64,000 nucleotides of DNA from Chromera velia (GCA_018398765.1 JAHBMJ010003590.1:1041-65040), one strand, 5' to 3'. Positions 37,294 to 46,398 are shown, numbered from the stretch's first letter. Notes: generated by a model from the letters alone, not told the origin. Numbers and translations: made by a program.

Positions 37294-40200
37294 CTCTTCT
37301 GTCTCTGCGTCTGATGCAAGCAGGACTGCGGATGTGACCAGACCATCCGGCACCGAGGAAGACCCTCCAGGCGTGTCGAAGGAGGCAGGAGGCAGCTTCC
37401 TCGACTCCCTCGTGCACCTCGAACAGGTCTGTCTGTCAGTCTGTCTCTCTGCATGCATGGCTGCCTGGCTCCTTGCATGCATGCCTACGTGTTTTTGCGG
37501 AAAGGAGTTTTCATGAGTGACAGAGTAAAATTGCATTCTTCATTCCTTTTGGTCTTCGGTCTTTCCCTCTTGGATTCCTTCGTTCCGCATCGTTGTGATT
37601 GTTCTTTCTATTCTGTGCGTCTGCAGAGTAGCTGGGGGCAGTTGGCAGAGCAGCTGTGCACGGTCAGAGACGCCCAGCAGATCATGGGACACGACCGTGC
37701 GTTCTCCGTGCGCCTCGTCGGGGAGGGCGCCCAGGATCTGGGCGGGCCTTATGGGGAGGTTCTCAGGTGGGTGTGGTGTGAGGAAGGGAGGGATGCTACT
37801 GTGAGTAAGTGACTTGAGAACGTTGTGCCGCCCTGCGGTATGGTTTATGCTGCGTGGGGTGTCAAAGTTTACTGCACAAGAAGGTGAGAAGGCGCAGGAA
37901 TCTCTTTGCTATGTGCAGTGCTCCTGGTGAAAAAGAATGAAGAGAGGACTTCACGTCTTCCTTGACACTTCAGTCTGTGCTCTTTGTTTCAGCCGTAATT
38001 CCCTTCTGTTTTCTTCCTTTTCTTTTCTTTTTTTTTCTTTTCTTTTCTGTTCTGATGACTGCAGTCAGGTGTGCGATGACATCGACCGACTTCCCCTGTT
38101 CCTTTTCTTTTCTTTTCTTTTCTTTTCTTTTGTGTTCTTTTCTGTTCTGTTCTGATGACTGCAGTCAAGTGTGCGATGACATTGACCGACTTCCCCTGTT
38201 CCACGCTTGTCCGAACGCCCGGCACTCCGTCGGGTTCGATCGGGAGATGGCGGTGGTGAACGCAGCCGTGGAGGAGGTTCTGCGGGGCTCCGGTTATTCT
38301 ACGGGAGTGCCCTCCTCATCTGTTGATGGGGGGGGGGCAGGAGAGGTTCAGGAGATGCCTGTGTTCATTGCAGAGAGATTGGACTGGTCTGATTGTGAGA
38401 GGGAAGGGCAAGAGATGCTGGAGGGAGATGGAGGGCGGAATTCATGCCCCTCTCCACTCCCCCAAGATGAGGCATCACCCTCTTCTTCTTCTTCCTCCTC
38501 TTCTGCCGTTGTTCCCGAAGCAGCTCCTCCTGAGAGACTCCATCCCCCCGTGGAGAGTTCCGGCAGTGCATCTGTTGATGTGGATCGTCTGAACTCTCGG
38601 CTTCTCACAAAAATTTCCGAACTTCAGTTCTCTTTGGAGGAAGCGGCAGCCGTCATGACAGCACAGGTCTTCGCACGTCCCCCCTTCTTTCTGGTCGAGG
38701 GTTCATCGTCCGGTTCTGCAGACGGCAAACATGCGCTGTCGAGGTGGTACGCCACAGACACCGTCAGACGGAGACTGGAGGGAATTCAGGGGGGAGACAA
38801 GGGAGAGGGGGGCATGGGACCTGGTAGTGACGGGAGGAGACGCAGACTCCAACAGAAGGCCGCAGAGATGCTCTTTGCGTTGGGGCAGCTCCTGGGAGCG
38901 TCGACGGTGACCAGACACCCCATGAACGTCAACTTTGCCAGGTCAGCATTTGTAGAAAATTTGGGGACGCTTTTTAGCGAGTATTCGGAAGCATCGAAGC
39001 CATGTGGACTTCTTTCTCTTTCCTTCCCGCTATCATGGGGCACCTTTTGAGTCACAATCTTTCCGCAAGAGTGAGCTTCTGGAGGTCGTGCAGTTTTGCA
39101 GAATGGCTCCATTTGACTTCTTTTTCTTGATGAATGAGCACGCGAATCGATGAATACAGAGACTGGACTGTGCATGTGCATGAAGGCATGACACTTTGGG
39201 AGGAAGAAAAGGGGTGTCGACCGTAAGAGCGAATGGGGCAGGGGACATCCATCATGCTCGCTTCTCAGATGTGTGCAAGAGGGCTGGGGGCTTGTGTGTA
39301 CATCTGTTAACTGTGGACTTTTTTTCTGTTCAATCGCCTCTCTTCCCTCCCTCCATTGGCTTCTTTGTGCGTGCAGGGCCATCTGGAAGACTCTTGCTGG
39401 AGAGACGGTCGGTAGATGGGCAGAGACGGGGGGGTGGCAGACAAGGAGGGAAGACAGGAGTGAAAGAAGAGAGAGTGTGTTGCGGGAAGAACCGTGCCGA
39501 CCTTGAATCTCTCAGCACCGTGCTTTTCTTCTTTCTTCTGTGAATGTATGATATTTTGTTCTTCTCCTTTCTTTCTCTGCAGGTCACAACCTTAGACGCC
39601 CAGTCCGTCGATACTCTCTGGGGTTTTCTTCTTGCGGCTATCGCAAAGAGATTGCAGAAAGTCACTGCCCCCTCCTCGGCAAAGGGAGACGGCGGAGCAA
39701 GTGGCAGCGCCTCCAAGGAGAAGAGAGGCGGTGGGGAGACCGGAAGAGAGGAGACGGCTGAGGAAGAGGACGGAGACGCTGCAGGAAGAAGACCGGAGGA
39801 AGGCGGGGAAGGGAAGAGCCCGACGGGAGGAGTGCTGGCAGAGGCGTCAAAGGAAGGGGAAGAAGATGGATCAAAGCCCCCTCCTCTGTTTCCGACAGCT
39901 GCGGAAGAAGAGGACGAGAGATGGGGGGACCTCAACTTCACCTCTCCAGACGCATCAGGAAGAGTGGTCAGTCAGTCAGGTGGACACACAGACCACAACT
40001 CCTAATCAGACAAATCAGAGACTTGAAAGCTTACCTTTTATGCAGAGCCCAATCAGTGTCGCCGTAATTTCAGACTGCGTTTTCCCTTGTTGTGTTGTCC
40101 CATGCGACAACAAGTCCCCATCCATCTGGCAAGGCATTCAAGTGCCACAGAGAGGCGAAAGGCAGAAACCGCAAACACTTATAAAAAGGACCATTTTTTG

Positions 40201-41826
40201 ACATCAAACGCCAATCCCAGCTGTCCACATCCGCATTGTCCCTTTCTGCTGTTTCAATTTTAACTTTGTGTGGCAATAGAATGACTGTTTCTCTTTACTG
40301 CCTCCGCATGTGACGACCAACTGAACTCACTGCAGGTCGAGCTCTTTCTCGAAGGCTCAAAGAGAGGTGAGTGCACTGGCGGGGAAGGAGACGCGTGCCT
40401 TCGGTGTGCCTCTGCAATGAGACAAAAGTTCACACGGGTGGAAAAGGACGCTTTGAGACGAATGGCAGGAACTGTGTTTTCTTCAGGGGCTTGAAGACTC
40501 CCGGGGTGCTTATTCCTTCAATTTCTCTCTCTTGCCCTTTCTTGCTCAGTGCCACCGAAATCCCCTTCCCCTGAACATGCCCCCTGTTTGCCGACCCCTC
40601 TTTCCTGTGTTACGTCTTAACCATTTCTTCTCTTCTCTCACTTTATCCCTCCCTCCTGCAGCTGTAGAGCCTCGAGAAGCCCACTTGAGGGTCTGGATCC
40701 TCCTGACCTCTGCCCTCAAGGCCTTGGAGGGGAGGGTGGCGGCGCGGCTGGTGGCGGCGGGGCTTGCACAGCTCCTCCCAGTCCCCCTGGTGACTGCCGC
40801 GCTGTCGGGGTCTGACCTTGAGAGGCTCGCGTGTGGCGATAGGGAGATCGACGTTGACATCCTCAAGGTCGGTCTGCCTGCTTTGTTCCTCGCTCGTGTC
40901 TATTTCATTTATTGTGGCCCGTTTCTCCTCTCTTTGCAATGAATTCAGCGAGAGCTTCTTCCCTCCTGTTCGCATTTCAGATGTCGTTCGATTTTTGCTC
41001 TCCGGTTTCTTCACGGCTCCATTTTGGCCTGTGTATCGTTGCAGGCGCACACGAAGATCCGAGCGGAGGGTCCGTCTGGCCGTTGCAAGAAGGTCCTGAA
41101 GTGGTTCTGGGAGGTGCTGAGAGAGATGAGTCTGGAGGACAGACAGAACTTCCTTCGGTTCGTCTGCGGGAGGGCCCGGCTGCCCGTCTCCTGGACTCTC
41201 CTGAAGGCGGGGGCTCCTGGAGCGTCAGAGAGGGCAGAGGGAGGGAACGAGCCTGGAGAGACGACCGGGGACAGGAAGCGTCACTTCGAACTGCTGCTGC
41301 TGAGGTCGGTTTGCGTGAGAGGGGAGTCGGTTCTTGTGCAAAAAAAAAAAGAAGCATTGCTCATGTCGCCATTGAGAGAAACGTGCGTTCGTAGAAAGGG
41401 TGAAGCAGGCTTGAGTGGGTCTTTGCGTAAGTGTCTTGATTTGTGTTTTTTTGTGATTGGCTGCATACATGCAGGGACTCTGACGCCTTGGAGTCCTTCT
41501 CAGAGGATGTCCTTGAGATGGGAATGCAAGTGAGGGGCCAAACCGTGGATGACCGGCTTCCCTCTGCGTCGACTTGTTTCTTCTCTCTCAGGCTGCCGCT
41601 ATACTCCTCAAAAAAGGTCAGTGAAAGGCAGTCAGATGGCAAGATGGGATCTCCATTTCAGTTGGATCATGCCCAGGAATAAAAGTCTGTCCGTTATTGT
41701 TCGGGCCAAATACTGCCGCCTTTGATTTTTATTATGTTTTCGCACCTGTGTCACGTTCTTTCTCTGGTTTGCTTCAGGGCGAAGGTTGACGCAACTTGCT
41801 TGTTGCCGTCTGAGGCTCAGACTGTG

Positions 41827-41893
<67 letters not shown>

Positions 41894-42041
41894 GACATGT
41901 ATGTGTGTATGTTTTGTACGTATCTTTTCCCTGGATCTGCAGATTTTGAAGGAGCGTTTGACCCTCGCGATCTCCCTGTGCACATCGATAGACCTGGACG
42001 GGCCTCCTTCTGAGTCTGAAGGTGACAGTGATGTCGATTGA
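6239..42041 (+). CDS. Giant HECT-type E3 ubiquitin ligase, 36 exons, about 8,277 aa
   Basis: Exons: 6239-7020, 7535-7736, 8238-9362, 9620-10441, 10739-11851, 12211-13473, 13784-15447, 15745-19576, 19824-20293, 20762-22456, 22788-22872, 23218-24478, 24831-24943, 25272-26362, 26800-26855, 27206-27888, 28139-28273, 28516-28731, 28925-28963, 29011-30458, 30852-30919, 31339-32621, 32917-32959, 33255-33790, 34078-35375, 35751-37088, 37324-37426, 37627-37766, 38165-38941, 39377-39407, 39583-39966, 40336-40366, 40662-40867, 41045-41304, 41475-41616, 41943-42041. All phases agree and the sum is 8,278 codons. Order: helical N-terminus, ConA/LamG-like region, CUB-like segment, long disordered and acidic tracts, ZZ finger (about 4739-4796), C-terminal HECT. 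HECT enzymes take ubiquitin from an E2 onto a Cys and pass it to substrate. The start at 6239 has context GCCATGG. An in-frame ATG at 6872 is an alternative, and the 43-nt exon at 32917 is the least certain. The architecture recalls HECTD4-like ligases, but orthology is not shown. Confidence 0.85.
7291..7505. repeat. (CT)n then (CA)n microsatellite in intron 1
   Basis: About 175 bp of nearly pure CT repeats, followed by a short CA tract, ends 29 bp before the acceptor of exon 2. It serves as an extreme polypyrimidine tract. The frames crossing it are Ser-Leu or Arg-Glu repeats and are not genes. Confidence 0.95.
8515..10360 (+). other. ConA/LamG-like beta-sandwich region of the giant ligase
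   Basis: Across exons 3 and 4 the protein has an opening strand pair of the kind Phe-Thr-Val-Ala-Leu-Asp with a following Leu-Ser-Leu-Gly. Further on come Phe-Glu-Ile-Gly-Val-Ala-Leu and then Ser-Trp-Thr-Val-Thr-Leu with Phe-Val-Asp-Gly-Lys-Arg-Val-Trp, ending with an Arg-Leu-Ser-Arg-Ala-Glu-Leu turn. This order (W-x-V, V-D-G, final L-S-x-x-E-L) is typical of concanavalin A or laminin-G folds. Such domains occur in large ubiquitin ligases as interaction modules. Gly/Ser-rich inserts interrupt it. The assignment is by pattern only. Confidence 0.4.
13190..13858 (+). other. CUB-like segment split by an intron
   Basis: At about residues 1675-1793, exon 6 ends with Ala-His-Pro-Ile, then Val-Val-Ile-Asp-Phe-Asp-Pro-Arg-Ser-Lys-Val-Glu-Glu and a Val-Arg-Ile-Asp-Phe strand. 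Exon 7 opens with Asp-Thr-Glu-Phe-Asp-Trp-Gly-Phe-Arg-Ala-Thr-Val. This follows the known arrangement HPY...FD..S.TE..D......D..WG(F/Y)...V found in CUB-like modules of large zinc-finger and ubiquitin-pathway proteins. A Lys/Glu-rich insert separates the halves. A role in substrate or partner binding is inferred. Confidence 0.4.
20421..20721. repeat. (GA)n(GT)n and (ATTC)n repeats in intron 9
   Basis: Compound dinucleotide repeat from 20421 to about 20532, then about 100 bp of unique sequence, then roughly twelve ATTC tetramers from 20671 to 20721. All lie inside the intron between 20294 and 20761. Confidence 0.95.
23400..23720 (+). other. Acidic Glu/Ser/Asp tract of the ligase
   Basis: Within exon 12 nearly every residue over about 100 codons is Glu, Ser, Asp or Gly, coded by GAG/GAA/GAC/TCG runs. 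The opposite strand accordingly shows a long Ser/Pro frame that is only a shadow. A similar acidic block lies in exon 25 (about 35110-35375). Such tracts are usually disordered and may bind basic partners. Confidence 0.7.
24379..24904 (+). other. ZZ-type zinc finger encoded by two exons
   Basis: Exon 12 ends with Cys-Pro-Lys-Gly-His-Asn-Leu, then Trp-Ser-Cys-Asp and Gly-Gly-Cys. After a phase-1 intron (24479-24830), exon 13 gives Trp-Arg-Cys-Arg-Arg-Asp-Asp-Phe-Asp-Leu-Cys and Cys-Tyr. The Asp-Phe-Asp-Leu-Cys-x-x-Cys-Tyr ending is the hallmark of ZZ fingers, which bind two zinc ions and often recognise N-terminal or modified peptides. Residues are about 4739-4796 with the start used here. One intron placed exactly inside the finger joins a consistent motif, which supports the splice model. 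Confidence 0.75.
26864..26940. repeat. (GT)n microsatellite in intron 15
   Basis: GT tract with GAGT and GC interruptions immediately after the donor at 26856. It lies between the 56-nt exon 15 and exon 16. Confidence 0.95.
30596..30633. repeat. (CTGT)n tetranucleotide repeat in intron 20
   Basis: Nine to ten tandem CTGT units in the intron between 30459 and 30851. Confidence 0.9.
37227..37290. repeat. (CT)n(GT)n microsatellite in intron 26
   Basis: A compound CT then GT tract. The downstream acceptor (AAGCAG at 37318-37323) is one of the few in this gene that is not TGCAG. Confidence 0.95.
38041..38206 (+). repeat. Tandem duplication of an acceptor plus the first 43 bp of exon 29
   Basis: The block TTTTCTGTTCTGATGACTGCAG followed by the exon start appears at 38043-38107 and again 100 bp later at 38143-38207, with only a few substitutions. 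The second copy continues into the true exon (38165-38941). The first copy runs into TTTTC repeats. The spacing is not a multiple of three, and splicing to the first acceptor reads into a TGA near 38153. The first copy is therefore a decoy or poison exon. Confidence 0.85.
41828..41891. repeat. (CT)n(GT)n microsatellite in the last intron
   Basis: Compound tract upstream of the acceptor of the final exon (41943). Confidence 0.95.
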
Positions 42042-43100
42042 TGAAACAGCTAGCTGATTAACTTCAAATCAAGTCAATGAAAGTCCAATCTAGTAGAGTT
42101 GCATGTCAATTGATGCGTTTCCTCTCAAAACTTGTCTAGTAGGGTTACTCGTGAAAAAAAATCATCTATTCAATAGATCGATAAATCTAGGGACAAATAT
42201 AAATAAGAATATATAAAAAAATAATAAAGCACATGAAAAACTTAGAGTCCTAGAAAAAATATAGCGGAGAAAGCAAATTTTTGAACTATAATCAATTATT
42301 TAAAACTATTTGTTAAAACATTTTTTAATTTGGAAATTATAGGTATTAGTTGTAGAAATGTCGCATAAATTTATAGGTATGCATTGTATATGTGATATGG
42401 AATACATTTTTTTTATTTGATCTAATTCGATCGGCGCGGCAACCATATCATCGGCGCAGCACAACGATAGCTCACAGTAAGCTAGGTCCTAGCTGCTAGG
42501 ATAAGAATAGAAACTAGAAAAGTGATCAAAAAGTTATAAAAAGTTCACTTTAAGACAGGCTTCAAGTTTGAATTCTGACAGCATGATATAAAACAATATT
42601 AAAACTCTAGCCCGAAGGCCCTGGCGCCCCACGTTGGGACATCACAAAATCTTTTGAGTCACAATAATAAATTAAACCAAAAAAAAATTCTCCAAATTTT
42701 ACTAAATTTCAATTATTCAATGTAAGTCTATTGTAAGATGATGTGGAGTAATGTGGAGTCTACAATGGAGACCAAGGTTTTTCCGGTCATCTATGGCTCG
42801 TACAAAGTAGTGCAAAGCAGCGATTTTGATTAAAACAGCCTCAAAGGGGGGCCGGCGTACTAAGGCCGGCGACTGTAAAAGTGTTGCCCCTCGGGCTTTT
42901 GGGGGGTTCCGCGGCAACTTCCGCCCCGGCGCCCCCCCCCCCCCCCCCCNNNNNNNNNNTGGCGACTCGGCAGCAAGGGCACCCCGGACCGGCCGGGTGA
43001 CCCCCGCGGGGGCCTCATGCATGCAGGCTCCGCTGTGCCGGCCGGTGATCTCGCGGAGGCATATAGAATAACCACTACTCGTTCTTGTCATCATCTAATA
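42042..43100. other. AT-rich 3' flank and GC-rich island around an assembly gap
   Basis: 42042-42840 is AT-rich with no convincing ORF. 42841-43070 is abruptly GC-rich and contains a poly-C run that meets ten Ns (42950-42959). The reading frames shown across the gap are not credible. GGCGCCCCACGTTGGGAC at 42625 resembles a tRNA-derived primer-binding site but lacks any LTR context. Confidence 0.6.
42940..42959. other. Assembly gap in poly-C
   Basis: About twenty C followed by ten N. The exact length and sequence here are unknown. A single N inside a poly-G run also occurs at 59370. Confidence 0.98.
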
Positions 43101-43109
43101 CACACACAC

Positions 43110-43133
43110 CTAGTATAGACACACACACACACA

Positions 43134-43175
<42 letters not shown>

Positions 43176-43322
43176 GAGAGAGAGAAAGAGAGAAAAAAAA
43201 GAGAGAGGCAGACAGAGACAGAGACAGAGACAGACACAGACACAAAGATACATACTCAGACACACAGAGGCACACATACATACACACACACACACAGACA
43301 CACACACACACACACACACATA

Positions 43323-43359
<37 letters not shown>

Positions 43360-43362
43360 ATA

Positions 43363-43404
<42 letters not shown>

Positions 43405-43570
43405 GAGCTAGCAGAGAGAGAGAGAAAGAAAGAGAGAGAAAGAGAGAGAGAGAGAGAGAAAGAGAAAAAGAGAGAAAGAGAGAAAAAGAGAGAGAAAAGA
43501 GAGAAAGAGACAGACAGAGACAGAGACAGACACAAAGACACACACTCAGACATACAGAGGCACACACATA
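43110..43570. repeat. Long (CA)n/(GA)n microsatellite block
   Basis: More than 450 bp of mixed CA, GA and CAGA repeats. Translated frames are Thr-His or Val-Cys repeats only. If the minus-strand exons beside it are real, the block is an intron whose sense strand reads GT and CT. Confidence 0.95.
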
Positions 43571-43620
43571 CACATACATACGCAGATGCAGATGAGAGAA
43601 GAAAGGATTGAAAGGCTGAC

Positions 43621-43716
43621 CTTGTACGGAAGCACCCTCTTCCCCCGCCTCTTCCTCGACCTTGTTCAAGACTTCAGCTTCATCACCGTCCTCCGAGTCT
43701 TCGTCATCTCCCTCAT
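43621..43716 (-). CDS. Possible coding exon of an unknown minus-strand gene
   Basis: On the minus strand, TCTTAG precedes an acidic open stretch (Glu-Gly-Asp-Asp-Glu-Asp-Ser-Glu-Asp-Gly, then Val-Glu-Glu-Glu-Ala-Gly-Glu-Glu), which ends at CAAG followed by GTCAGC, a perfect local-style donor. It lies as an island between two microsatellite blocks. Its entry phase (1) does not match the exit phase of the next candidate exon upstream, so at least one exon is missing or one of the two is false. The product is unknown. Confidence 0.35.
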
Positions 43717-43848
43717 CTAAGAGAAAAATCGACAGTTGAATCGTCTTGTGAGGAACATAAGCAGAATGCACGCACGCGCCCGCACGTATAGACAGACTAT
43801 ATCGTCTCTTCTTCACTTCACTTTTTCCGAATCGTTTCCTTTCTTTCG

Positions 43849-43851
<3 letters not shown>

Positions 43852-43883
<32 letters not shown>

Positions 43884-43908
43884 GGGCACACACACATACA
43901 CACTCATA

Positions 43909-43946
<38 letters not shown>

Positions 43947-44076
43947 TACACACACACACTTACACACACTTTTTCTTTCTCTCTCTCTCTCTCACACACA
44001 CACATACACACACAGATACACAGACACACAGACACACAGACATACACACACACACACACACACATACATACATACT
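43852..44076. repeat. (CAGA)n, (CA)n and (CT)n microsatellite block
   Basis: Nine CAGA units from 43852, then CA-rich tracts broken by a short CT run near 43975. It lies between the two candidate minus-strand exons. Confidence 0.95.
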
Positions 44077-44180
44077 CACCGTTTGCGAGGAACAGAGACA
44101 GAAAGCACGTACATACATATGCGCGCAGAAGCACATGGAGTGAAAGAGTGAAAGAGTGAGACGGAGTGTAAAACGCTGAC

Positions 44181-44266
44181 CTTTTGCGGAGATGCCTCGG
44201 CTGTAGGCTTGCCATGGTAAACCCGTCTACGCTGCGTTTGTCTACGCCGTCTCGTACCCCCAGGGC
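44181..44266 (-). CDS. Second possible exon of the unknown minus-strand gene
   Basis: On the minus strand TTAATCAG precedes 86 bp that end at AAAAG followed by GTCAGC. One frame gives a basic peptide ([10 protein letters not shown]), and another is also open. Evidence is limited to the splice-site words and the lack of stops. Confidence 0.3.
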
Positions 44267-44564
44267 CTGATTAAAAAATGAGAACGAGGTGCTAAGAGAG
44301 TGGAACGGAACAAGAACTTCAAATGCATTCAGTGGACCCGTACAACAAAAACATACAGGAAGAAAAGTGATATATAAAGAGGAAGAGACGTGAGATGGCA
44401 GAAACGGAATGGGATCGCGAAGGCTGCCATGCAGGCTCCTCACTGGCCTATACCGTGCATGCATGAGAGGACCCCGGCATACATGCCTCATGGCAGCGTG
44501 CAGAGGGCCCAGGCCGGGCGTCGATCTGCGTGCCGCTGCATCTGAAAAGCTAAATAAGCCGAAT

Positions 44565-44740
44565 CTGAACCACGATCTGAAGCCTTTTATAGGCCTCCGT
44601 CCGTGACCCCGACCGATCTGAACGACTTACGCCCTATATATAGGGGCCGATCACGGCCTCCGGCCGTGACCGGGCCGCCCGCCCGCCGCCTATATATAGG
44701 CGTTCAGATCCTCTGATCGGAAAAGTGTTCAGATCCGGGG
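44565..44740. promoter_or_regulatory. Nested palindrome cluster of unknown function
   Basis: A central hairpin (TCACGGCC, loop TCC, GGCCGTGA; 44651-44669) is flanked by two TATA-containing palindromes: CCCTATATATAGGG (44632-44645) and CGCCTATATATAGGCG (44687-44702). Outside these lie GATCTGAA words on the left (44573, 44615) and their complements TTCAGATC on the right (44703, 44728). The arrangement is close to a large dyad. It may be a divergent promoter, a replication or recombination site, or a transposon end. Confidence 0.5.
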
Positions 44741-44974
44741 AGATATGTCGGAACCGTCGACTCGAGCTGATGAAGTGTGAATGTAGCTGAGACATGCTGA
44801 GACTGCCAGTCCGATGTCAGTCCGCACGACGCGCGATCTGCATTTTCGAGCTGCAATGAGCTGCATGCATGCATGTGTGCGGATCGGGGATCATGCATCG
44901 CCCGGACATCGGACGATCGAAGATTGCGCGGAAGAACTGACGCTCAACCTGCATGCATGCATGTGCTTCGGCCC

Positions 44975-46398
44975 ATTAGGTAATCTCACTTATAAAACGA
45001 CATTTTTGAGCTTGGATGGGACAGTGTTACTGTAGACGGATGGCTGCCTGACCTGGCCATGCAGGCATATGCGTGCGTGCGTCATAGAACATTGCACATG
45101 CATGCAGTCGCACGGATACCAATCTGTTGCCACCGTCTCTCTCTGTTCTTTTCTTTTTCCCGACCAATCTCAAATGAAAAGTGGCACAGAAGCTACGACA
45201 TTCAAAACGAAGACCAGATCTGAGATCGTGATAATTTTCCGATGCGATTCGTACTGTTTTCAGGCTAAAATGGCGATATTTTTTATCTTTTCATTTCTGT
45301 TTGGCGTGTAGAAAAGCCTGGAGCAGGGGGGCGGCTACGCCGCCAGATGATGGCTCGTCCTCTACCTCCTTTACTCTATGAAAGTTGGCAGCGGGTAAGT
45401 GCAGGAACATGTGACTGGGTAGAGAGGGAAGAAGTTGAACGCGTTTTGAGAGAAAGAGATGTAGAAGTGGGAAGCCAGAAGGTAGTCCGAGACGATCACG
45501 TAAATTATGTGTTGCTGGGAGTGACGTCGCCTGGAGAAACTCTCCGGATATGGTGTGGAACGGAAACGGCAGGCCCACGGGATGGAGGAAAGAAAGCTAA
45601 ACAGATTGCTGCTGCTCGCGTGTTCGGTTTGGGAAAACCGAAAGGTTTTTTCTTTCATTTCTCGTCAGAGCCAGGGAAAGGGACGCCGTGGCTGTCTTGT
45701 TTAGACAGAAGCAGCGTGAGGGTGTATGTGGTGGATGTTGTGAAATCACAGACGGTCTCCTACGAAGTGGAGGCTGATTTCACAGGTGCTCTTTATGCAA
45801 TAGAATATGCGAGAGGGCGGATTATGAAATGGACCCGTTCTTTCAAGAAAATCCAAGTGCGGGGCGCATTCATAGGAAGGGGGGAGATGGAGAAGCTAGA
45901 AGAAGAGACCATGAGAGGTCTCGTTTTTACCTATGGGCCCGAGTGGAAGGCTCGGATGGTCGATGAGGATGGAACATGGCTCTATGGATTGCCCCTGTTG
46001 TGGGCGCATGTGTGTGGCCGCTGTTTTCGTTGTGGGGGGTGTGTAAAAGAGTGTGGCGGTGCAAGAAGTTGTTCGGTTGTTCTTCCCCCTTTGCCTCCCC
46101 GTAGAGACGTTGGACGGCCTCGCAATGCATGTGACATCTGCCGAAGAGACCCCAGAAACGTCAGGTGCCTGCAAGATGGTCAGTGCGCTGCCCGTGCAGA
46201 AGCTCGTGCAGAGACTTAATTTAGAAAATAACAGACATTTGAGTGTTTTTATACTTTTTGTGGGTCATTACTGAGTTCTCTATTTAAAATAAAATTTATA
46301 CTTGTGTGGCTGATTTCTATCTATTTTTTTAGAGATTTGTTGTTTTTTTCTCTATAGAAAGTCCCTACGATGTCTATTTATGATTGAGATTACCTAAT
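44975..46398. mobile_element. 1.42-kb inverted-repeat-bounded unit with one ORF
   Basis: ATTAGGTAATCTCA at 44975-44988 is matched perfectly by its complement TGAGATTACCTAAT at 46385-46398. Weaker matching continues inward (TATAAA..GACAT on the left, the complement of ATAAA..GACAT on the right). The only sizeable reading frame between the ends is the intronless ORF at 45347-46219. No convincing target-site duplication is visible. Both ends abut or lie near TGCATGCA words. It is a candidate compact DNA transposon, or a gene domesticated from one. Confidence 0.5.
45347..46219 (+). CDS. Intronless 290-aa protein with Cys-rich C-terminus, unknown family
   Basis: A single uninterrupted frame runs from ATG to TAA in a locus where other genes average an intron every few hundred bases. 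Residues 1-210 look like a folded alpha/beta domain (Trp-Cys-Gly-Thr-Glu early, Leu-Ser-Cys-Leu-Asp and a Val-Tyr-Val-Val-Asp-Val strand in the middle). After about residue 225 comes a Cys cluster (Val-Cys-Gly-Arg-Cys-Phe-Arg-Cys-Gly-Gly-Cys, then Cys-Gly-Gly), a Pro/Arg linker and a second pair (Cys-Asp-Ile-Cys). These could bind zinc. I do not recognise a DDE transposase, helicase or recombinase motif. Being the only gene between matched inverted repeats, it is the natural candidate for the protein that moves the unit. A retroposed or laterally acquired gene is the alternative. Confidence 0.6.
   Translation: MMARPLPPLLYESWQRVSAGTCDWVEREEVERVLRERDVEVGSQKVVRDDHVNYVLLGVTSPGETLRIWCGTETAGPRDGGKKAKQIAAARVFGLGKPKGFFFHFSSEPGKGTPWLSCLDRSSVRVYVVDVVKSQTVSYEVEADFTGALYAIEYARGRIMKWTRSFKKIQVRGAFIGRGEMEKLEEETMRGLVFTYGPEWKARMVDEDGTWLYGLPLLWAHVCGRCFRCGGCVKECGGARSCSVVLPPLPPRRDVGRPRNACDICRRDPRNVRCLQDGQCAARAEARAET

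Larger units (their letters stand above)
37627..42041 (+). other. HECT catalytic domain, Cys about 8232
   Basis: Nine exons encode the domain. The N-lobe start has Phe-Ser-Val-Arg-Leu-Val-Gly-Glu-Gly-Ala-Gln-Asp-Leu-Gly-Gly-Pro-Tyr. Then come Leu-Pro-Leu-Phe, Val-Glu-Leu-Phe, and Leu-Ala-Cys-Gly-Asp-Arg-Glu-Ile-Asp-Val-Asp-Ile-Leu-Lys. The C-lobe ends with Arg-Leu-Pro-Ser-Ala-Ser-Thr-Cys-Phe-Phe-Ser-Leu and Leu-Pro-Leu-Tyr-Ser-Ser. The catalytic Cys codon is at 41575-41577. The last exon supplies the closing helix and an acidic tail. Low-complexity inserts in exons 29, 31 and 34 stretch the domain to nearly twice the usual 350 residues, but all key motifs are present, so it should be active. 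Confidence 0.9.

Noticed and set aside
42625-42642. Retrotransposon primer-binding site (GGCGCCCCACGTTGGGAC)
   Set aside because: It does not match the 3' end of a standard tRNA-Lys cleanly, and no LTR, gag or pol sequence flanks it.
43085-43411. Thr-His and Val-Cys repeat ORFs
   Set aside because: Pure microsatellite translation with no unique sequence.
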